Below the pieces are notes generated by a model. That model saw only the letters and a list, made by a program, of their open reading frames with translations. It searched no databases and had not been told where the DNA came from. This document shows, piece by piece, positions 32,119 to 39,931 of a stretch of 64,000 nucleotides of DNA. The stretch is from Acidobacteriota bacterium (lineage in GTDB: Bacteria; Acidobacteriota; Vicinamibacteria; Vicinamibacterales; UBA2999): the NCBI GenBank assembly GCA_947482665.1, contig CANKJK010000001.1, forward strand, positions 62,001 through 126,000. The letters run 5' to 3'. Within the stretch, counting starts at the first letter, position 1; each line of letters opens with the position of its first letter. The position numbers were made by a program, and so were the translations under genes.

Positions 32119-32126
32119 ACTATAAT
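32119..32126. promoter_or_regulatory. shared bidirectional -10 element
   Basis: ACTATAAT reads TATAAT on the plus strand (14 bases before the ATG at 32141) and TATAGT on the minus strand (seven bases before the aroA ATG). The two -10 boxes share four base pairs. Neither direction has a good -35. Confidence 0.6.
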
Positions 32127-32140
32127 CAAAGACCGGCTCG

Positions 32141-32578
32141 ATGCATAACGGGAACTCCGTCCGGCTCGACTTCTGGAGCGATATCGACATGCTCGATCTC
32201 GTCCAGAGCGTGAGCGATCACCTTGGGCGCCAGGCAGGTCTCGATGACGAGGCCCTGCACTGGGTCAGCGTGGCCGTTCGCGAATCGGTGACCAATGCCA
32301 TCCGTCATGGCAATGGGTCCGATGCGGGCAAGCGTGTCCACGTCGAGTTCACGTATCTCGGCGCGGAGGAAGGGCTCGCGATTCGCGTGCGCGACGAGGG
32401 GCAGGGCTTCGATCCGGACCACCTGCCGGATCCGCTGGCGCCGGAGAATCTCCTGAAGCCGAGCGGGCGCGGCATCTTCCTGATCCGCAGCTTCATGGAC
32501 GAGCTGGACGTGCGCCGGGCTCCGGAAGGTGGAATGGAGCTGGTGATGGTCAAGCGTCCTCAGCCGGTTCAGTCCTAG
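32141..32578 (+). CDS. RsbW-type anti-sigma / serine kinase ATPase
   Basis: The 145-residue GHKL ATPase has an N-box ESVTNAIRHGN, G1 DEGQGFDP, and GRGIFLIRSFMDEL, matching RsbW and SpoIIAB-like HATPase_c_2 proteins. Such proteins bind an alternative sigma factor or phosphorylate an STAS-domain antagonist. No antagonist or sigma gene is adjacent. It overlaps the inositol monophosphatase gene by one base, so the two are co-expressed. Confidence 0.88.
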   Translation: MHNGNSVRLDFWSDIDMLDLVQSVSDHLGRQAGLDDEALHWVSVAVRESVTNAIRHGNGSDAGKRVHVEFTYLGAEEGLAIRVRDEGQGFDPDHLPDPLAPENLLKPSGRGIFLIRSFMDELDVRRAPEGGMELVMVKRPQPVQS

Positions 32579-33396
32579 TGCCCGACTCCCGCTTCATCGA
32601 CACGGCCCGCGAGATTGTCCTCAGGGCCGGCGAGATTCAGGCTGCCCGCCAGGTCTCCGGGTTTCGCGTCGACAAGAAGGGTGTCACCGACCTGGTGACG
32701 GAAGTGGACCTTGAGTGCGAGCGGATGTGCCGCGCCGCCCTTGCCGAGCGCTTTCCGGATCACGACATCCTTGCTGAGGAACTGGGTGGGCCCGCCGCCG
32801 GGAGCGCGCCGTCGCGCTATCGCTGGATTTTTGACCCGCTGGATGGGACCACGAACTACGCCCATGGCCTGCCGATCTACTGCTCGTCTCTCGGTCTCGA
32901 GGTGGATGGCGAGCTCGCCGTGGCGGCCATTTACGACCCGAGCCGCAAGGAACTGTTCACGGCGGAACGCGGTGGGGGAGCGTGGCTGAACGGCGAGCGG
33001 CTGCGGACGTCCTCGACCTCCAGCCTCATCGACGCGTTGCTCGTGACTGGGTTTCCCTACGACGTGCGGTCCCAGCAGGAGGAGCTGATCGGAGTCTTCA
33101 CGGCGTTCCTGACCTCCACGCGGGCGGTGCGGCGCCTCGGGTCGGCCGCCGTGGACCTCTGCTATGTCGCGGCCGGCCGGTTCGACGGTTTCTGGGAGCA
33201 GCACCTGAAGCCGTGGGATGTGGCCGCCGGTGCGCTCATCGTGACGGAAGCCGGAGGCCGCATGAGCCGGATGGACGGTTCGCGGTTTGACGTCGCCGCC
33301 GGGAGTCTTCTGGCATCGAACGGCATCCTGCATGACGAGATGGTGCGGGTGGTGGCCGAGTTCCACGCCTCACGGGGCCGAGCCGGCCGGGCCTGA
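32578..33396 (+). CDS. inositol monophosphatase family enzyme
   Basis: The 272-residue product has the metal-binding residues of the family: LAEELGG, FDPLDGTTNYAHGLP, and PWDVAAGALIVTEAGG. It likely dephosphorylates myo-inositol 1-phosphate or a related sugar phosphate (SuhB-like); NADP or PAP phosphatase activity cannot be excluded. It starts at a GTG overlapping the previous stop codon. Confidence 0.92.
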   Translation: MPDSRFIDTAREIVLRAGEIQAARQVSGFRVDKKGVTDLVTEVDLECERMCRAALAERFPDHDILAEELGGPAAGSAPSRYRWIFDPLDGTTNYAHGLPIYCSSLGLEVDGELAVAAIYDPSRKELFTAERGGGAWLNGERLRTSSTSSLIDALLVTGFPYDVRSQQEELIGVFTAFLTSTRAVRRLGSAAVDLCYVAAGRFDGFWEQHLKPWDVAAGALIVTEAGGRMSRMDGSRFDVAAGSLLASNGILHDEMVRVVAEFHASRGRAGRA

Positions 33397-33397
33397 G

Positions 33398-34909
33398 TCA
33401 GAACGCGCGCGCGAGCGCGGGCCGAGCCGCGCGGCGGTAGAGCGTGACTCCGCCGCCCTCGCAGATGGGCGTCATGCCGGCGGCGAAGCCCGGTTCTCTG
33501 CGAAGTCTCTGTGCGAGCACGTCACCACCCTCGCCCTGTTCGTCCACGAGCATCCACCCGGCGACCGTCGCGGGCCCGCGCTCCATGGCCAGCTCCCAGA
33601 TCACGCCGGTGCCCTCGCTGATGAAGTCCGACAGGCGCAGTCCCTCGCCTGATAGCTCCTGCATGTAGTGCGCGAGCGACCCCATGCTCGCCACCACGAG
33701 TTCGCCTCGATAGGCCGGGCCCAGGCAGGCGGACACCGCCTGGCGGGCGGCTGCGGCCGGCCGGTCCCACTGGGCCTCGAGCACCATCGGCGCACGGGGC
33801 GAGAGCGGCGGTGCCTCGACAAGGATGAGTCCCAGCGCGATGGCCGCAGCAGCCCACGGCCAACGTCGGATCCGGCCCAGGCCGAAACCTGCGGTCAAGG
33901 TCAGCGCTGCCACCAGCGGCACCGCGTAGCGGATGCGGAACGGGTGGCCCTGGAAGAACGCGAGCGCGGGGAGCGCCGCGGCAGCGAGCGGGGCGAGCGC
34001 GACCCAGGCGGCCGCCTCTGCGCGCGCCCGGAGTCCGCCAAGGATGAGAAGCGCCGCGCCACCCAGGCCCAATACCGTGAGCGTCACACCCCCCAGCGCG
34101 CGTGCGCCCCAGAGGACGAGGCCCACATCGTGCACCGGCTGATGGAGCAGGGACGGCTCGGGGACGAAGAAGCCCGAGCTGACAAACCACGCCCCGACGG
34201 TGATCCAGCTGTTGAGCAGGAAGATGACCGCCGCCACGGCCGGCCATCGCGCGATCGCCCAGACCCGCCGGCCGATTCCCGGGAGCGCGTGTCCTTGCCG
34301 CCAGGCGGCCAGGCCAGCCAGGACGGTCAGCGCCGCGATGACGGGCCAGGCTTCGTAGCGTGTCCACGCCGCGGCGGCGAGGACCCATCCAAGACGCGAG
34401 GGCACCCGATCCGCGCCGCTCTGCACCCAGTCATAGGTCTCGGCGACCGCGAGCCAGAGGAGCCCAATCAGGAGCGGCTCCGTCATCGGGGTCGTGCCGA
34501 GGTAGAGCAGGTTCGGATTGAGGGCGAGGGCCAGCGCCGCGACCGTGGCGCCGGCTGCCGAGCCCGTGAGGCGCAACACGAGCCGAGCCGCCGCCCAGAC
34601 CGCCAGAGCCAGTGAGGCCATCGAGAGCGCCGAGGCGGACAGGCCCGTGCGGTACAGCGGGTCCAACTGCACCGGAAGCATGTTGAGCAGGTGGGGCAGT
34701 GGCAGCCACACGGCCCCGATTTGCTTCCAGCCCGGCGTGAGGGAATCGAAGACGCGCCGGGCCACGACGAGGTGTCCCTTGGTGTCGTAGTGGCTCAGGA
34801 CGATCCCCAGGCGGTGGTACCACCACCAGGCCGCGCCGCCCGCCACCGCGCTGCAACCGGCCAGCAGGGCGGGGAGCGCTCGGCGGCGGTCGTCTATAAT
34901 CGGCGGCAC
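33398..34909 (-). CDS. GT39-like polytopic glycosyltransferase
   Basis: The 503-residue product has about ten membrane helices and an early acidic loop SHYDTKGHLVVARRVFD. That loop fits the catalytic Asp of GT-C dolichol/polyprenyl-phosphate sugar transferases (GT39/ArnT-like). A C-terminal soluble region of about 100 residues follows. It probably moves a sugar from a polyprenyl carrier to a protein or lipid outside the membrane; substrate unknown. The GTG at 34909 is six bases after TATGCT, another leaderless start. Convergent with the phosphatase gene, leaving one base between the stops. Confidence 0.75.
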   Translation of the reverse strand: MPPIIDDRRRALPALLAGCSAVAGGAAWWWYHRLGIVLSHYDTKGHLVVARRVFDSLTPGWKQIGAVWLPLPHLLNMLPVQLDPLYRTGLSASALSMASLALAVWAAARLVLRLTGSAAGATVAALALALNPNLLYLGTTPMTEPLLIGLLWLAVAETYDWVQSGADRVPSRLGWVLAAAAWTRYEAWPVIAALTVLAGLAAWRQGHALPGIGRRVWAIARWPAVAAVIFLLNSWITVGAWFVSSGFFVPEPSLLHQPVHDVGLVLWGARALGGVTLTVLGLGGAALLILGGLRARAEAAAWVALAPLAAAALPALAFFQGHPFRIRYAVPLVAALTLTAGFGLGRIRRWPWAAAAIALGLILVEAPPLSPRAPMVLEAQWDRPAAAARQAVSACLGPAYRGELVVASMGSLAHYMQELSGEGLRLSDFISEGTGVIWELAMERGPATVAGWMLVDEQGEGGDVLAQRLRREPGFAAGMTPICEGGGVTLYRRAARPALARAF

Positions 34910-34915
34910 GGCGGC

Positions 34916-34921
34916 AGCATA
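34916..34921 (-). promoter_or_regulatory. -10 box (TATGCT), near-leaderless
   Basis: TATGCT ends six bases before the GTG at 34909, without a Shine-Dalgarno. Confidence 0.4.
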
Positions 34922-34956
34922 TCGCAGCGGCTCTATCCTCCAGACCCCCCTTCACC

Positions 34957-35550
34957 GTGCACGAATTCCTGACACATCTTCACGAACTGGCGCTCGCCGC
35001 CGGCGGCCCAGGGCTGTTCGGTGTGGCGTTTCTGGATTCTTCATTCGTGCCGCTGCCCGAGATCAACGACCTGCTGGTCGTGCTGATGGTGATGCGCCAT
35101 CCGCTCGGGTTGCCGTACTACGCGCTGATGGCTGCCGCCGGTTCGGTGGCAGGGTGTTACGTGCTCTACGCGCTGGCGCGCAGGGGCGGGTCGGCGTTCC
35201 TGCAGCGGCGCCTGAGCGCACGGCGGGGTGATCAGGTGCTCGCGCTCTATCGGCGCTATGGCCTGCTGACGCTGATGATCCCGGCGCTGTTGCCGCCGCC
35301 GGCCCCATTCAAGGTCTTTGTGTTGCTGGCGGGCGTTGCGGGCGTGAGCCCGGTGAAGTTTGTGACCGGCATTGCCGTCGCCCGCGCTGTCCGCTATCTG
35401 GCCCTCGGCTGGCTGGCGATCCGGTACGGCGATACGGCGCTGGTGCTGATGCGTACGCGCGGCCCCGAGGTGGCGCTGGCGGTCGTGGGCGTGATTGTGG
35501 TGATCACGCTCGTGTACTGGTGGGTGAAGCGGCGCAAGCCGGTAAACTGA
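34957..35550 (+). CDS. DedA/VTT-domain membrane protein (YqaA-like)
   Basis: The 197-residue product has the VTT/SNARE-associated architecture: a re-entrant segment near FLDSSFVPLPEINDLLV, the helix AAAGSVAGCYVLYALARRGG, and LLPPPAPFKVFVLLAGV, followed by a final helix and basic tail. DedA-type proteins flip undecaprenyl or other phospholipids, and YqaA-like members are poorly studied. GTG start. Confidence 0.8.
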   Translation: MHEFLTHLHELALAAGGPGLFGVAFLDSSFVPLPEINDLLVVLMVMRHPLGLPYYALMAAAGSVAGCYVLYALARRGGSAFLQRRLSARRGDQVLALYRRYGLLTLMIPALLPPPAPFKVFVLLAGVAGVSPVKFVTGIAVARAVRYLALGWLAIRYGDTALVLMRTRGPEVALAVVGVIVVITLVYWWVKRRKPVN

Positions 35551-35557
35551 GGACACG

Positions 35558-36394
35558 ATGGGGTATCGCAGCCAGCTTGAGGCCCGGATCGCCCGCAAGA
35601 CGACCAAGGCCATCACCGACTACGCGATGATCGAGGACGGCGACCGGGTGATGGTCGGCCTGTCCGGCGGCAAGGACAGTTGGGCGCTCCTGCAGATGCT
35701 CGACGAGCTCCGGCAGCGCGCACCGATCCGCTTCTCGCTCATCGCCGTCAACGTCGACTCCGGCTACAAGGACTACAAGCACGGCGTGATTGCCGAGACG
35801 TGCCGGGCCCGTGGATGGGAGTACCGGATCGAGCACACCGAGATCGGCGAGGTGATGGACGACATCCTCGAGGCCAACGCCACGCCCTGTTCGCTCTGTG
35901 CCCGCCTGCGGCGCGGCGTGCTGTACCGTCTGGCCGGCGAGGTGGGCGCGACCAAGATCGCGCTCGGGCATCACCTGGACGACTTCGTCGAGACGCTCCT
36001 GCTGAATGTGTTCTTTGCCGGCGCCCTCAAGGCGATGCCGGCCAGGCTCCTCTCGGACAACGGGGCGCACGTGGTCATCCGGCCGTTCGTGCATGTGACG
36101 GAGGATGAGACGCGGGCCTATGCGCGTGAGCGGGAGCTGCCGATCATTGGCTGCTGTTGTCCGGCCTGCGGGGACCTGAGCCTGCAGCGGCAGCGGATCA
36201 AGAAGCTCATCTTCGATCTCGAGCAGGAGCACCCGGGCGTCCGGCACTCGATGATCACGGCGCTTGGGAACGTGATGCCGAGGCATTTGCTGGACCGGCG
36301 GCTGAATCCCGTGGCCGATCTGGTTGCGGCGATCCCCGACGATGAGCAGGCGCCCTTGCCGACGCTGATTCCGCTCATCACATCCCGGCACTGA
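35558..36394 (+). CDS. ttcA: tRNA 2-thiocytidine synthase TtcA
   Basis: The 278-residue product has the ATP-pyrophosphatase loop GLSGGKDSWALL, CSLCARLRRGVLY (iron-sulfur ligands and the RRG motif) and a second Cys cluster CCCPACGD. This is the TtcA pattern for thiolation of C32 in tRNA. It lies seven bases after the DedA-like gene and six before dtd, forming a small tRNA-quality operon. Confidence 0.9.
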   Translation: MGYRSQLEARIARKTTKAITDYAMIEDGDRVMVGLSGGKDSWALLQMLDELRQRAPIRFSLIAVNVDSGYKDYKHGVIAETCRARGWEYRIEHTEIGEVMDDILEANATPCSLCARLRRGVLYRLAGEVGATKIALGHHLDDFVETLLLNVFFAGALKAMPARLLSDNGAHVVIRPFVHVTEDETRAYARERELPIIGCCCPACGDLSLQRQRIKKLIFDLEQEHPGVRHSMITALGNVMPRHLLDRRLNPVADLVAAIPDDEQAPLPTLIPLITSRH

Positions 36395-36400
36395 CACCGC

Positions 36401-36853
36401 GTGCGCGCCGTGGTGCAGCGGGTGACCGCGGCTCGTGTCGAGGTGGAGGGGCGCACCGTCGGAGCCATCGATCGAGGTCTGGTCGTCCTGGTCGGCGTGG
36501 CCGCGGATGACGGGCCCGATGACGTAGCCTACCTGGCCGCCAAGCTGCCTGTCCTGCGCATCTTTCCCGGAGAGAAAGGAAAGGAGATGGACCGGTCCGT
36601 GACGGATGTGGCGGGCGCACTGCTGGTGGTCTCGCAGTTCACGCTCTATGGCGACACCCGCGGACAGCGCCGGCCGTCCTTCATCGCGGCCGCGCCGCCC
36701 GATCGCGCGCGCCTGCTCTACGAAGACCTCGTGCGACAATTGCGCCTGTCGGGTGTGCCGGTGGACACCGGCGAGTTTCAGGCCGACATGCAGTTGCAGT
36801 TGACGAACGACGGCCCCGTGACGATCCTGCTCGATAGCCGTCGCCTTTTCTGA
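36401..36853 (+). CDS. dtd: D-aminoacyl-tRNA deacylase
   Basis: The 150-residue product has the two signature blocks of DTD: SQFTLYGDTRGQRRPSF and LTNDGPVTILLDS (the usual form is NGPVT). It removes D-amino acids and glycine from mischarged tRNA. GTG start. Full length. Confidence 0.95.
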   Translation: MRAVVQRVTAARVEVEGRTVGAIDRGLVVLVGVAADDGPDDVAYLAAKLPVLRIFPGEKGKEMDRSVTDVAGALLVVSQFTLYGDTRGQRRPSFIAAAPPDRARLLYEDLVRQLRLSGVPVDTGEFQADMQLQLTNDGPVTILLDSRRLF

Positions 36854-36864
36854 GAGACGTCCTG

Positions 36865-37719
36865 ATGGTGAATCCGCTCCGCTGGCTGCTCCTGTGCGGT
36901 CTGCTGCTGCCCAGTGGGGCCGTGCCGGCCTTCGCGCAGCAGCGGCCCTTGACGACCGAGGACCCCGAAACCGTTGGCGCCGGGCGTCTGCTGATTGAAG
37001 GCGGCGTCGACTACGGGCGCGGCGTGGACTTTCCGCTGTCCGGTCTTGCGGGCAATCTCCTGCGCGTGCCGCTGATCGGCGTCAGCGTGGGCCTGAGTTC
37101 CATCGCGGAACTGCAGATCGATGGGGGCGTGCACAACCGCCTCTCGATTACGTCGCGAACCAATGCTCCGTTCTCCCGGATGCTGCGCGACATGGGTGAT
37201 CACACCTCGGACGTCGAGGATATCGTCGTCGCGACCAAGATTCGCATGATGCCCGAGGGTGCACACCGTCCGTCGCTGGGCATCCGCTTCGCGACACGCC
37301 TGCCGAATGCCTCCAACGAGAGCGGGCTGGGCAGTGACACCACCGACTTTCAGGGCACCATCCTGCTCGGAAAGACCGTGCAGTCGGTGCGCATCGTCGG
37401 CAATATCGGCGCGGCATTCCTGAGCGACCCGGTGCACGGAGAGAGTCAGAACGATGTGGTGGTGTACGGACTCTCGTTTGCTCGCGCCATTACGACCGCC
37501 GTTGAGGTTGTCGGGGAAGTCAACGGGCGTTGGAGTACCGCGTCCGGCGTGGCTCCTGCGGGTACCGAGACCAGAGGCCAGGCCAGGTTCGGTGCGCGGT
37601 ACACCCACGGTCTCTTACGCTGGGATGCTGCCGTCATTGCCGGTCTCACGCCCTCGGACCCCGGCGTCGGCGTAGCGGCCGGGGTCACCTATGTGTTCAA
37701 TGCGTTCAAGGTGCCCTGA
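36865..37719 (+). CDS. outer-membrane beta-barrel protein, transporter-like
   Basis: The 284-residue product has a signal peptide ending at AFAQ, then QRPLTTEDPETVGAGRLLIEGGVDY, and alternating strands rich in Gly and Arg, ending with AAGVTYVFNAF. This resembles the MetA-pathway/phenol-degradation type outer-membrane barrels (PF13557-like). Substrate unknown. It overlaps dapF by one base. A phenol link should not be assumed. Confidence 0.7.
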   Translation: MVNPLRWLLLCGLLLPSGAVPAFAQQRPLTTEDPETVGAGRLLIEGGVDYGRGVDFPLSGLAGNLLRVPLIGVSVGLSSIAELQIDGGVHNRLSITSRTNAPFSRMLRDMGDHTSDVEDIVVATKIRMMPEGAHRPSLGIRFATRLPNASNESGLGSDTTDFQGTILLGKTVQSVRIVGNIGAAFLSDPVHGESQNDVVVYGLSFARAITTAVEVVGEVNGRWSTASGVAPAGTETRGQARFGARYTHGLLRWDAAVIAGLTPSDPGVGVAAGVTYVFNAFKVP

Positions 37720-38525
37720 TGGGACTGACGATCACCAAGGCGCATGCCTACGGCAATGATTTTCTGTTCGTGCCAGAGGCGGAGGTCCAGTCCGATCCGG
37801 TGGCGCTTGCCCGCGCGTTGTGTGCCCGGCATACGGGCGTCGGGGCTGATGGCCTGATCCTCTACACGGTGCGCCAGGCCGGTGCCACCATGCGGCTGTG
37901 GAATGCCGACGGGAGCCCGTCGGAACTGTCCGGGAACGGTCTGCGGTGTCTCGCGGCACTCGTGGCTCGCGAGCAACGGCTGGATCCGATGGTTCCCGCG
38001 CGTGCCACGGTGGCCATCGGCACCACCGCTGGCCTGAAGACACTGGACCTGCTGGCCGTCGAGGGCGCGCGCTACACCTTCCGCGCCGCGATGGGAGCGC
38101 CCACGGATCTGCGGCAGGCCGTGATCACCGTGGCTGGGGAGGCGGTGCCGGTGGTGCGGCTGGGGGTGGGGAATCCCCAGTGCATCGTGCTTGGGCCACT
38201 GCCGGACGAGACCCGCTTTCGGGCCATCGGTGGCGCGCTGGCGGTGCATCCCGCGTTTCCGGACGGCACCAATGTGGAGTTTGTGGCGGTCGAAGCGCCG
38301 GACCGCATTCGCATCCTGATCTGGGAGCGCGGAGTGGGGCCGACGACCTCGTCCGGCACCGGCTCCTCGGCCTCAGCCGTGGCAGCCGCGGCGTTTGGTG
38401 GAGCAGAGCGGTCCGTGGACGTCGTCGCCCCTGGTGGCACCCAGCGGGTCGAGTGGCGCGATGACGGCATCTACCTGACCGGTGATGCCGAGATGCTCGT
38501 GACCGGGGTCTGGCTGCCGAACTGA
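37719..38525 (+). CDS. dapF: DapF-family epimerase lacking both catalytic Cys
   Basis: The 268-residue product has the two-fold DapF/PhzF architecture with HAYGNDFLFV, NADGSPSELSGNGLRC and WERGVGPTTSSGTGSS. In true diaminopimelate epimerase the two bases are Cys in CGNGxRC and ACGSGAC; here both are Ser (Ser71 and about Ser212). It may be a Ser/Ser variant, a different isomerase, or an inactive relative. No other dap gene is adjacent. ATG at 37719 overlaps the previous stop codon. The fold is sure; the reaction is not. Confidence 0.8.
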   Translation: MGLTITKAHAYGNDFLFVPEAEVQSDPVALARALCARHTGVGADGLILYTVRQAGATMRLWNADGSPSELSGNGLRCLAALVAREQRLDPMVPARATVAIGTTAGLKTLDLLAVEGARYTFRAAMGAPTDLRQAVITVAGEAVPVVRLGVGNPQCIVLGPLPDETRFRAIGGALAVHPAFPDGTNVEFVAVEAPDRIRILIWERGVGPTTSSGTGSSASAVAAAAFGGAERSVDVVAPGGTQRVEWRDDGIYLTGDAEMLVTGVWLPN

Positions 38526-38576
38526 GGCGTGAGTTGCTGCGTACCCGACCGGGTGCGCGGGCGCGGTTTCCGAAAC

Positions 38577-39176
38577 CTAACGGGCCCGATGGGCGGGCTG
38601 GCGGTTGGCCGTGGCCGGGCGCTTGCCGGGTTGCAGCGTCGCAATGGCCGCCGCCACTCGTTCGGCCGCGCCGTGCGAGAGCCGATCCGCCGTCTCCAAA
38701 TCTCCACCCTCGACCTGTGCGCGTGCTTCTTGCAGGTCATGGGCAATCGTGTCCAGAGCCACACTGGCCGCCGAGGCGGCCCGGCGCAGCCCCCGCGTGC
38801 GGGCTGCGGCCGCAACGTCGGCACGCGCCGCGCGGTTCCGAGCCGTGGCGTCCTCGATCCGCTGCTGGAGCTGGGCGCGCAGCGCCTGCTCGCCGACCGT
38901 CGCTGCCTGGGCCGCCGTCTGGGCACGGTCGTGGCTGGCCAGTGCGTGGTTCAGTGCGAGCTTGAAGTCATGCGCCGCGACCGCGGCCGTACTCTTCTCA
39001 AAGGCGTCCTGTGCCGCCTTCAGATCGGCTGCAGCATACCGATCCGCATGGACGCGCTCGGCTGCCGCGATGGCAGTGCGGGCGAGGTCCATCTCCTTCG
39101 TTGGAGGCTCGCCGCACGCGGCCAGCACCAGGCATCCCGCCAGTGCGATGAGAGCTCGGCCGAGGCGACAGTGCAT
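38577..39176 (-). CDS. coiled-coil lipoprotein, DUF4398-like
   Basis: The 199-residue product has a lipobox LAACG at the end of a short signal peptide, giving lipidated Cys at about residue 21. An Ala-rich helical body follows, with repeated A..DLKAAQDAFEKS and A..HDFKLALNHALAS units typical of DUF4398/TPR-like lipoproteins. It probably sits in the outer-membrane inner leaflet. Function unknown. TATACT seven bases upstream of the ATG makes 39176 the likely start, preferred over the ATG at 39194 that overlaps the promoter. Divergent from radC. Confidence 0.78.
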   Translation of the reverse strand: MHCRLGRALIALAGCLVLAACGEPPTKEMDLARTAIAAAERVHADRYAAADLKAAQDAFEKSTAAVAAHDFKLALNHALASHDRAQTAAQAATVGEQALRAQLQQRIEDATARNRAARADVAAAARTRGLRRAASAASVALDTIAHDLQEARAQVEGGDLETADRLSHGAAERVAAAIATLQPGKRPATANRQPAHRAR

Positions 39177-39183
39177 AACTCTG

Positions 39184-39189
39184 AGTATA
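39184..39189 (-). promoter_or_regulatory. -10 box (TATACT), near-leaderless
   Basis: TATACT on the minus strand ends seven bases before the lipoprotein ATG. Confidence 0.5.
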
Positions 39190-39230
39190 GACATCGACCC
39201 GTCGCGCTGGCGAATTCTTCTGGAGGCGCG

Positions 39231-39902
39231 GTGAAGGAACTCGCTCCGCACGATCGCCCGCGAGAGAAGCTGGAACGGCACGGCGTCCGCGCCCTTGGAG
39301 ATAACGAACTACTCGCCCTGGTACTGGCCAGCGGTGCCAGAGGTCGGAATGTATTGGCCCTGGCGGCCGACCTGCTGGCGGGAAGGGGTATCCAGGGCAT
39401 GGCCGCACTCTCGCTGCGGGACCTGACGCGGCATCCGGGCATCGGGCGGGCGCGTGCCGCGCAGGTGCTCGCGGCGCTGGAACTCGGCCGGCGGACCCTG
39501 ACCACTCTGGGCGCGGAGCGGGTCCGGCTCGCCACTCCGCAGCAGTTGGCCTCGTGGCTGATTCCGCAGTACGGCGCGGCCCGCGTGGAGCAGTTCGGGA
39601 TTGTGATGCTGGACACCCGGCACCGGTTGATTCGGGCCACGATTCTCTCGGTCGGTTCGCTCGACGCGACGGTCGTGCATCCGCGGGAAGTGTTCCGGGA
39701 GGCGGCGGGGGAGTCCGCCTCGGCCATCGTGCTGTTCCACAACCACCCATCCGGCGATCCCACGCCGAGCCCGGACGACCTCGCGTTGACCCAGCGGCTC
39801 GTGCGTGCCGGTGACGTGATGGGGATCCGAGTGGTGGACCATCTCGTCCTCGCCCCGCAGCAGTATTACAGCCTGCTGGAGGCCGGCCGCCTTCCGCGTT
39901 GA
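39231..39902 (+). CDS. radC: RadC-family JAMM-domain protein
   Basis: The 223-residue product has an N-terminal helix-hairpin-helix region ([20 protein letters not shown]) and a C-terminal MPN/JAMM domain with HNHPSGDPTPSPDD, the zinc-binding motif. GTG at 39231 with GGAGG five bases upstream. RadC was once linked to DNA repair; its real function is unsettled. Extending the frame to far upstream starts gives non-homologous sequence over the lipoprotein gene and was rejected. Confidence 0.92.
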   Translation: MKELAPHDRPREKLERHGVRALGDNELLALVLASGARGRNVLALAADLLAGRGIQGMAALSLRDLTRHPGIGRARAAQVLAALELGRRTLTTLGAERVRLATPQQLASWLIPQYGAARVEQFGIVMLDTRHRLIRATILSVGSLDATVVHPREVFREAAGESASAIVLFHNHPSGDPTPSPDDLALTQRLVRAGDVMGIRVVDHLVLAPQQYYSLLEAGRLPR

Positions 39903-39931
39903 GAGGCATTTCGCCCTAAGATCTACGGGAC

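Noticed and set aside
38529-39230. Possible 230-residue N-terminal extension of RadC
   Set aside because: It would overlap the lipoprotein gene on the other strand and shows no homology; GGAGG and GTG at 39231 fit RadC.
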